48,320 nucleotides of DNA, taken from Saprospiraceae bacterium (GTDB lineage Bacteria > Bacteroidota > Bacteroidia > Chitinophagales > Saprospiraceae). This document shows, in pieces, positions 42,624 to 48,320 of the stretch (within the stretch, counting starts at the first letter, position 1; each line of letters opens with the position of its first letter). The stretch lies in the NCBI GenBank assembly GCA_013001595.1, contig JABDMH010000010.1, forward strand, positions 1 to 48,320, read 5' to 3'. A program made the translations under genes and the position numbers. The notes under the pieces were generated by a model. It searched no databases, was not told where the DNA came from, and saw only the letters and a list, made by a program, of their open reading frames with translations.

Positions 42624-44450
42624 ATGAAATGTAGAATCGCTTGGGCCCTCCCAGTCTTGCTCCTGTTGAGCATCTCGATAATTAGTGGTTGTCAGGATCG
42701 GCAAGCCACGAAATCCCCTCCAAATGTGATTATTGTAATCACAGACGATCAAGGGTATGGAGACTTATCTTGTCACGGCCATCCGGTTTTGAAAACGCCT
42801 AATTTGGACCAGCTCCACGCTCAAAGCACCCGACTTACTGACTTTCATGTGAGCACTACCTGTGCCCCGACCAGGTCAGCCCTGCTTACCGGACACTATA
42901 ATAATCGTACGGGTGTTTGGCATACTATTGCTGGCCGATCACTTTTGCGACAAGATGAGGTGACGTTTGCAGATCTGTGCACCTCCAATGGATATGCCAC
43001 TGGTATTTTTGGCAAGTGGCATTTAGGGGATAATTTTCCATTCCGTCCTCAAGATCGAGGTTTCCAAGAGACCCTGGTTCATGGTGGTGGGGGTGTTCAA
43101 CAAGGTCCAGACTACTGGGGCAATGACTATTTCGATGATACCTACTACCGAAATGGACAACCGGAGCAGCAGCAAGGGTATTGTACAGACATTTGGTTTG
43201 ATGCTGCCATCCAGTTTATGCGTGATAAATCGCAGGCAGCTAAGCCCTTCTTCTGCTATCTCGCCACAAATGCACCACATTCCCCATTTTCGGTGAAGGA
43301 TAAATATGCTGCATCATATCAAGATGATCCTGAAGTTGTCAATCCTGCATTTTTGGGCATGATTGCCAACATCGATGAAAATATGGGGAAGTTGCTCACT
43401 TATCTCGATGACTCGGGATTGGCGGAAAACACCATCCTGGTTTTCCTGACAGATAATGGAACAGCTGCAGGTGTTTTCCTGGATAAAGATCAACACGTTG
43501 TCAAAGGATTCAATGCCGGGATGCGTGCAAAAAAGGGAAGCATGTATGAGGGTGGACATCGAGTTCCCTGCTTCATCCGCTGGCCTCAGGGGGGTGTCAA
43601 TGTAGGGCGAGACTTGGACGACCTCACCACTCACATTGATCTGGTACCGACACTCATGGATTTTTTAAACTTTGCAAAAAAGGATAATCTAGACCTGGAT
43701 GGGATCAGCTTAGCGGACGTTTTACTGGGAAGGTCAGAACGCTTACCAACCCGCACACTCATTACAGATACTCAACGTATTGAATGGCCAAAGAAATGGA
43801 AACACAGTGCCGTAATGCGCGAGCAGTGGAGACTCATCAATGGTGCTGAATTATATGACCTCAGTGAAGATCCTGGACAGCGGACCGATGTAAGTGCTGA
43901 TCATCCAGCTGTGGTTGAGCGGCTTCGCAAGGACTATGAGCAATGGTGGACTGACATCGTTCCCTCCTTTGAAAATACACCGCGTATCGTACTGTGCTCG
44001 TCCAACGAACCAGTTAGCCTTTTACATGCGCACGACATGCATATGGATCAGGGGTTTAATAGTGTACCATGGAATCAACAAATGATCAGAAGGGGTGCAA
44101 AATCCAGGGGATGGTTTGAGGTACACGTACCTGCAGAAGGGCGCTATCGATTTGAGCTTTACCGATGGCCTCCTCATACCGGTCATAGCCTCCTAGATAG
44201 CCTGCCTGCTCCTGATGTAGAACCAAACTCCACCATGGGCAAAAGACCGGCAGGCGTATCATTGCAGATCGCGCATGCGTCATTGCAGATTGATGAAGAA
44301 GAGTTTTCAAAGGAGACTTCTGGAGCAGCGCAATCGGCAGCATTTGAATCCCATTTGAAGGAGGGTGATCATCAATTGCGGATTAGCTTTGCTGAAGCCG
44401 GTGGGGAGCCGTTTGTTCCCTATTACACAGTAGTCAAGAAATTAGATTAG
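42624..44450 (+). CDS. Formylglycine-type sulfatase lipoprotein with C-terminal extension
   Basis: A 608-aa arylsulfatase-family enzyme. The lipoprotein signal ends at ISGC (Cys23). The metal front is NVIIVITDDQGYGD (about 34), and the maturation site is STTCAPTRSALLTG (Cys80), a classical C-x-P-x-R of the Cys type. GKWHLGD and TILVFLTDNGTAAG are further metal and substrate motifs. The region from about 455 to the end is longer than in many sulfatases and looks like a beta-rich extra domain (WFEVHVPAEGRYRFELYRW, HQLRISFAEAGGEP), perhaps for carbohydrate binding. It is the first gene of an operon, with 4 bp to the PLP enzyme gene. Maturation needs an enzyme not seen here. Confidence 0.9.
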   Translation: MKCRIAWALPVLLLLSISIISGCQDRQATKSPPNVIIVITDDQGYGDLSCHGHPVLKTPNLDQLHAQSTRLTDFHVSTTCAPTRSALLTGHYNNRTGVWHTIAGRSLLRQDEVTFADLCTSNGYATGIFGKWHLGDNFPFRPQDRGFQETLVHGGGGVQQGPDYWGNDYFDDTYYRNGQPEQQQGYCTDIWFDAAIQFMRDKSQAAKPFFCYLATNAPHSPFSVKDKYAASYQDDPEVVNPAFLGMIANIDENMGKLLTYLDDSGLAENTILVFLTDNGTAAGVFLDKDQHVVKGFNAGMRAKKGSMYEGGHRVPCFIRWPQGGVNVGRDLDDLTTHIDLVPTLMDFLNFAKKDNLDLDGISLADVLLGRSERLPTRTLITDTQRIEWPKKWKHSAVMREQWRLINGAELYDLSEDPGQRTDVSADHPAVVERLRKDYEQWWTDIVPSFENTPRIVLCSSNEPVSLLHAHDMHMDQGFNSVPWNQQMIRRGAKSRGWFEVHVPAEGRYRFELYRWPPHTGHSLLDSLPAPDVEPNSTMGKRPAGVSLQIAHASLQIDEEEFSKETSGAAQSAAFESHLKEGDHQLRISFAEAGGEPFVPYYTVVKKLD

Positions 44451-44454
44451 TCTC

Positions 44455-45636
44455 ATGCATGATTTAGGAAAGTCTACCGAAGCCCTTCACGCCGATCGTG
44501 ATTTGGAATTGAATAATGACATTGCTCCACCCATATTTCAATCTGTCACTCAGTTTGCTGAGGATGAAGAAGCCTTTGTCCGCATGGCTTCAGAGCCGCT
44601 GGATGATCAATTCTATGGTCGCTATGGCAACCGAACTGCAAGTCGGCTGAGTCAGGTGATTGCTAAGCTTGAAGAAGCGGAAACTGGGTTATTATTTGGT
44701 TCGGGAATGGGCGCCATCAGTACCACTGTATTGAGCCTTATAGCAAAAGGAGATCATGTCGTTGCTCAAAATAACCACTACATAGGCACAACCAAATTGC
44801 TGAAAGAAACCTTGCCCCGCTTCGGTGTCGAAGTTACAATGGTAGATCAAGTGGATATTGAACAATTTGCCCGAGCCATACGACCCAATACCAAGATTAT
44901 CGTTTTAGAAACGCCAGTGAACCCATTACTGTCATTGACTGATTTGGAACAGATATCTTCCTTGGCAAAGCCCCGAGGAATCCTTACCCTATGTGACAAC
45001 ACTTTCGCTACCCCAATTCTACAGCGACCCACACAATTCGACATTGATCTGGTACTGCACAGCGTAACTAAATATATTGGCGGCCATCATGATCTGATCG
45101 CTGGATGTGTAGTGGGGTCGCAAGAACTTATTGAGAGGATTTGGGCAATGCAATTGGTGCTGGGTTCAAGCCCTGGGGCTTTCAATGCCTGGCTGGCGCT
45201 GCGTGGGGTACGAACCTTGGATATGCGTGTCAGAAAGCAGTGCAAGACTGCACTGGCGTTGGCAAATCATTTGAATGACCATCCTGCCATTTCCCGAGTG
45301 TACTATCCAGCCATGCCAACCCATCCGCAGTATGACTTGGTTCAGAAACAGATGCAGGGACAAGGTGGTGGGCTGCTCACATTTGAACTAAAAGGAGGCT
45401 ATGAGGCAGGTGTCCAGCTTCTCCAGCAACTCGACTTAGTACAAAATGCGGCCAGCCTTGGAGGCATTGACTCTTTGGCCATTCAACCAGCCGTTATGTG
45501 GGGAGGAAGTTTACCTCCAGATGTTTTGGAAGAACAGGGTATTTCTCCCGGAATGATTAGACTATCCGTGGGTTTGGAGGATATTGCTGACTTGATCCAT
45601 GATTTTAATCGAGCTTTGCAGGATGCAAATCAATGA
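44455..45636 (+). CDS. PLP-dependent trans-sulfuration enzyme (cystathionine gamma-synthase/methionine gamma-lyase family)
   Basis: A 393-aa cytoplasmic Cys/Met-metabolism PLP enzyme. Lys206 in HSVTKYIGGHHD is the Schiff-base lysine, and DNTFATP (Asp181) holds the pyridine nitrogen. YGRYGNRTASRL (about 54-65) and LLFGSGMGAIST (about 80-91) are the usual substrate and phosphate contacts. The family makes or breaks C-S bonds of cystathionine, cysteine, homocysteine or methionine; the exact reaction cannot be told from this sequence. It lies between two sulfatase genes, starting 4 bp after the first and overlapping the second by 4 nt, so all three are co-expressed. Confidence 0.85.
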   Translation: MHDLGKSTEALHADRDLELNNDIAPPIFQSVTQFAEDEEAFVRMASEPLDDQFYGRYGNRTASRLSQVIAKLEEAETGLLFGSGMGAISTTVLSLIAKGDHVVAQNNHYIGTTKLLKETLPRFGVEVTMVDQVDIEQFARAIRPNTKIIVLETPVNPLLSLTDLEQISSLAKPRGILTLCDNTFATPILQRPTQFDIDLVLHSVTKYIGGHHDLIAGCVVGSQELIERIWAMQLVLGSSPGAFNAWLALRGVRTLDMRVRKQCKTALALANHLNDHPAISRVYYPAMPTHPQYDLVQKQMQGQGGGLLTFELKGGYEAGVQLLQQLDLVQNAASLGGIDSLAIQPAVMWGGSLPPDVLEEQGISPGMIRLSVGLEDIADLIHDFNRALQDANQ

Positions 45637-47099
45637 TATTTCAAGCTGATACGATGTATATGGATGTACATAAACAAGACTATACTTTTCATTTCATATG
45701 GAGATGTCTACTCGTTTTTTGTACGCTCTCGTGTCATGCCCACTTTAATGAAGTACAGGCAGATCGGCCCCCCAATGTGATCTTTTTCTATGCCGATGAT
45801 TTGGGATGGATGGACTTACGCATTCAGGGATCACCATACTATGAGACACCAAATATCGATGCCATCGGCACCTCTGGTATGCGATTTACGAATGCTTATG
45901 CCAATGCGGCCAATTGCGCTCCTTCTCGGGCATGCCTCATGACCGGATTGTACACCCCGCGACATGGCATATATACGGTGGGAAATAGTGATCGGGGAGA
46001 CAAGACCAAACGTCGCCTAGTTCCGATTAAAAATCAAACAGTATTGGATACTTCCTTTATGAACTTGCCTCGATTTTTTAAGGAGCGGGGATATCGAACG
46101 TGCATTGCCGGAAAGTGGCATCTTTCACAGGACCCAACCGAGTATGGTTTCGATGAGAATTATGGAGGCAATCAGCAGGGACATCCATATTCCTATTTTG
46201 CACCTTACCGCAATCCAACACTCGTTGATGGGCCCAAAGATGAATACCTTACTGACCGTCTGGCCGAAGAGGTCAAGGCATTTATACGAAGACATTCTAC
46301 TCAACCTTTTTTCGCCTATGTTCCATTTTACTCAGTACATACTCCGATACAGCCGAGACCTGATTTGGTCGGAAAATATGAGCAAAAAGAAAAGGGGCCA
46401 CATCATAACAAGCCGGAATATGCTGCAATGATTGAGGCGATGGATCGTGCTGTAGGTGCCATTGTGGCACAGGTTGAAGCCCTAGAACTTGAGGAGGAGA
46501 CCATCATCATATTTACATCTGATAATGGTGCTCATGGAGGGCAAACGTTGTCCAGACCACTAAGGGGGTCGAAAGGAATGTATTATGAAGGAGGCATTAG
46601 GGTGCCGCTTCTTATTAGCTGGCCCAGCCATATTGAACCGGAAACGAGGTCTGATGTCCCCGTTATCGGTTTGGATCTATTTCCCACGTTGGTAGATATG
46701 CTTGCCCCGGAGCAGCTGGTTGAAGCTCAATTCGACGGGGTAAGCATTTGGCCTATTTTGCAGGGAGCCGTGGAAACCATGAATCGCGCTCTATTCTGGC
46801 ATTTTCCAGCCTACTTGCAGAGCTATCGGGGAGATCGCGCACGAAATGATGCACACGATAAACCGCACTTTCGCACTGCGCCCTGCAGTGTCATACGATT
46901 GGGTGATTGGAAACTGATCCGCTATTATGAAGAAGGTGATCAAGAGCTATATGACCTGACCAAAGACATTGGTGAAAGACATAACTTAATAGGTGATGGT
47001 TTGGCCGAAGAAAGACTGTTGGTAGATAGTTTGGACCACTGGTTACTTGACACAAAGGCCGCAATCCCTACGATGTCAAATCCATATTATGCTGAGTAG
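45633..47099 (+). CDS. Formylglycine-type sulfatase lipoprotein
   Basis: A 488-aa sulfatase. From an ATG overlapping the upstream stop as ATGA, an unusually long hydrophilic N-terminus (about 20 residues) precedes the hydrophobic stretch FIWRCLLVFCTLSC; Cys34 may be a lipobox. ATGs at 45654 and 45660 are alternative starts. The metal front is NVIFFYADDLGWMD (about 48), and the maturation site is NCAPSRACLMTG (Cys95), a Cys-type motif. GKWHLSQDPTEYGFD and TIIIFTSDNGAHGG are further family motifs, with ENYGGNQQGHPYSYF in the substrate pocket. The last gene of the operon begins inside its 3' end. Confidence 0.9.
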   Translation: MIFQADTMYMDVHKQDYTFHFIWRCLLVFCTLSCHAHFNEVQADRPPNVIFFYADDLGWMDLRIQGSPYYETPNIDAIGTSGMRFTNAYANAANCAPSRACLMTGLYTPRHGIYTVGNSDRGDKTKRRLVPIKNQTVLDTSFMNLPRFFKERGYRTCIAGKWHLSQDPTEYGFDENYGGNQQGHPYSYFAPYRNPTLVDGPKDEYLTDRLAEEVKAFIRRHSTQPFFAYVPFYSVHTPIQPRPDLVGKYEQKEKGPHHNKPEYAAMIEAMDRAVGAIVAQVEALELEEETIIIFTSDNGAHGGQTLSRPLRGSKGMYYEGGIRVPLLISWPSHIEPETRSDVPVIGLDLFPTLVDMLAPEQLVEAQFDGVSIWPILQGAVETMNRALFWHFPAYLQSYRGDRARNDAHDKPHFRTAPCSVIRLGDWKLIRYYEEGDQELYDLTKDIGERHNLIGDGLAEERLLVDSLDHWLLDTKAAIPTMSNPYYAE

Positions 47100-47883
47100 G
47101 CCTCAGGTACAATATACGATTGCTGCCTTTTATGGATCAAAACCTTCCTCCTTTGTGGCTTTTGTCGACGGCCTCAGGAAGATCATTCAGCAGCATCCTC
47201 TTGGCATGTTTTTTCAACCCTATGCCAATGAGCAGATTCACACGACTTTAATGGGTTTAGAGCGATTGGTGGACGGAGAGCTATGTGTCAATCTCAATAT
47301 ATATGAGTCATTGGGTGAAAAGCGGCCCATAAAGCTGATCGGATGTCTTGATGTATTTGAGTACTTCTTGTCAGGTGTGCAGATTCGTTTGGGTGGGTTC
47401 AATCCTACCAACGATCAATTTTTAAGTTGGGACGAAAGGCCCTATCAACGATCTTTCGGCATTCACCCATCTACAGGTAAGGTCGTACTAAATGGTTGGC
47501 CAATGTCAAATCAGGGTGTATCAATGGCTTTTTCGGATTGCATTTGGCAATTGAGGAAAAGGCTATACCAGGAGCATAACCTCAGGCATAAATATCACCA
47601 GTATGCAGATAACGATGTATTTATGGTCATTGGTGATATTGTCAATCCCCATCAGCCTGCTACGGAGAAGCATGAGGCATTTCTTGCAGACCTCGAAGGC
47701 TTGCAGAAAGAGGTGCGTGCGTTTCTCTCGACCACTAGTCCATATTATTTTCCCATCGATCTGGAGGATCTCGCCCTTATCGCCTATGAAGATCCTCGAC
47801 TCCCGGTGGATGGTTCGAAGCGCTATCCCATACACCTAATTCGAGCGGATATCTCCCGAATCTATGACCTTTTGCTAAATTAG
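47089..47883 (+). CDS. Protein of unknown function in the sulfatase operon, possibly 2H-phosphoesterase-like
   Basis: A 264-aa cytoplasmic protein (no signal peptide) from the ATG at 47089, which overlaps the upstream sulfatase stop by 11 nt. An earlier in-frame ATG (47047) is less likely because it reads inside the sulfatase gene. ANEQIHTTLMGLE (His51) resembles the HxT/S motif of 2H phosphoesterases, and the C-terminus has a second His in YPIHLIRADI. Strand order and spacing do not clearly fit, so the assignment is weak. No other family is recognised. Its position at the end of a coupled sulfatase/trans-sulfuration operon suggests a role in the same process, which cannot be named. Confidence 0.6.
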   Translation: MLSRPQVQYTIAAFYGSKPSSFVAFVDGLRKIIQQHPLGMFFQPYANEQIHTTLMGLERLVDGELCVNLNIYESLGEKRPIKLIGCLDVFEYFLSGVQIRLGGFNPTNDQFLSWDERPYQRSFGIHPSTGKVVLNGWPMSNQGVSMAFSDCIWQLRKRLYQEHNLRHKYHQYADNDVFMVIGDIVNPHQPATEKHEAFLADLEGLQKEVRAFLSTTSPYYFPIDLEDLALIAYEDPRLPVDGSKRYPIHLIRADISRIYDLLLN

Positions 47884-47892
47884 TATCCAAAT

Positions 47893-47910
47893 ATCACCCT
47901 TATGGGTGAT
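47893..47910 (+). terminator. Hairpin after the sulfatase operon, candidate terminator
   Basis: ATCACCC-TTAT-GGGTGAT is a perfect 7-bp stem with a 4-nt loop, 9 bp after the last stop of the operon. No U-run follows, so it may end transcription only weakly or protect the mRNA 3' end. Confidence 0.4.
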
Positions 47911-47931
47911 CCAGCAACCCTACCCACCGCT

Positions 47932-47939
47932 TACCTTTG
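47932..47939 (+). promoter_or_regulatory. Candidate Bacteroidota promoter -7 box
   Basis: TACCTTTG matches TAnnTTTG and lies 28 bp before the ATG at 47968, just after the hairpin that ends the previous operon. No convincing -33 element was seen. Confidence 0.45.
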
Positions 47940-47967
47940 ATTCATTCATTAGCAAAATATCTATATC

Positions 47968-48320
47968 ATGAAAACTTATTTTATAATTCTTTTTAGTCTG
48001 GTCGTGGGAGTGTTTGCTGCACCTACTGCCCAAGCTGATAATTACAACGACGGATGGACTTTCTACGGCAGCAATAATTTCCGGGGAAATAAAAAAATGA
48101 TGAGTACCGGAGAATATGACAACTGCTCCAACTGGCGCTACTACTCATGGAAGGCAGATCGCAACTGCTGTATCCAATTTTACTACTACAAGAAAAATGG
48201 ACAAAAGGGAAAAAAGAAGATTTGCGGTGATATGCGCGACTTGAAATCGGAAATGCGCAAATGGGGGAGTCTCAAATACGGATCGAATCAACCGTGGAGA
48301 AATATATATAAGGCAGTTTT
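47968..48320 (+). CDS. Small secreted Cys-rich protein, beta/gamma-crystallin-like (3' end cut by window edge)
   Basis: An open frame from the ATG at 47968 that runs off the window, 117 residues visible. It begins with a clear signal peptide (MKTYFIILFSLVVGVFA, cleavage likely after AQA about 23). The mature part starts DGWTFYGSNNFRGNKKM followed by STGEYDNC, which resembles a Greek-key motif of beta/gamma-crystallin domains (aromatic-x-x-x-x-F-x-G, then acidic/Ser). DRNCCIQFYYYKKNGQKG looks like the next strand pair. Cys residues are at 53, 67, 68 and 86. It is rich in Lys, Tyr and Trp. The crystallin call is by pattern only, and the missing end prevents a firmer one. A promoter box precedes it. 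Confidence 0.6.
   Translation, partial: MKTYFIILFSLVVGVFAAPTAQADNYNDGWTFYGSNNFRGNKKMMSTGEYDNCSNWRYYSWKADRNCCIQFYYYKKNGQKGKKKICGDMRDLKSEMRKWGSLKYGSNQPWRNIYKAV

Overview
This 48.3 kb window reads as chromosome of a marine-type Bacteroidota, probably near the Saprospiria/Cytophagia. The evidence is a carboxylesterase with a C-terminal type IX secretion tail, a PorT-like outer-membrane protein, giant FG-GAP/ASPIC-UnbV surface proteins, many lipoprotein signals, three formylglycine-type sulfatases, and TAnnTTTG (Bacteroidota -7 consensus) boxes just upstream of several genes. No rRNA, tRNA, CRISPR array, phage gene or SusC/SusD pair was seen. The window starts inside one gene and ends inside another.

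Region 1 (1-12.6 kb, + strand) holds two families of exported beta-propeller proteins: two about 490-aa FG-GAP/PQQ-like proteins at the outer ends and two about 1110-aa FG-GAP/ASPIC-UnbV proteins inside, around an acetyl-xylan-esterase-like lipoprotein. Between the first two genes lies a mobile/repeat island: an IS200-type HUH transposase flanked on both sides by two kinds of REP-like hairpin repeat, including a tandem array with an exact 115-bp period. Region 2 (12.8-24.2 kb) is mixed: a hotdog thioesterase, a two-gene flavoenzyme operon, an unfamiliar outer-membrane protein, a stand-alone membrane sensor-like protein, a methyltransferase, a PorT-like protein, a Tat-exported deacetylase-like protein, an Smr protein and the type IX-secreted carboxylesterase.

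Region 3 (24.3-36.1 kb, - strand) looks like a deoxy-sugar utilisation cluster. In order of transcription it has a Tat-exported mandelate-racemase-family protein, then a tightly packed run of an arabinose/fucose-isomerase-like protein, a sodium:solute symporter, a GH106-type alpha-L-rhamnosidase, a sulfatase, a small methyltransferase, a phosphotriesterase-family lipoprotein and a quinone-oxidoreductase-like protein. Region 4 (36.2-41.3 kb, - strand) has a zinc/cation exporter, an ECF sigma factor with its DGPF (YCII) partner, and a fucose pair (FucP transporter plus an L-fucose-dehydrogenase-like SDR). Region 5 (41.5-48.3 kb, + strand) has a 1-Cys peroxiredoxin, then a translationally coupled operon of sulfatase, PLP-dependent trans-sulfuration enzyme, sulfatase and an unknown protein, and finally the start of a small secreted Cys-rich, crystallin-like protein.

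Taken together, regions 3-5 suggest cleavage and desulfation of a sulfated rhamnose/fucose-containing polysaccharide at the cell surface or in the periplasm, import of the monosaccharides by SSS and MFS carriers, and oxidation inside the cell. That substrate is an inference from family membership; nothing in the sequence proves it.
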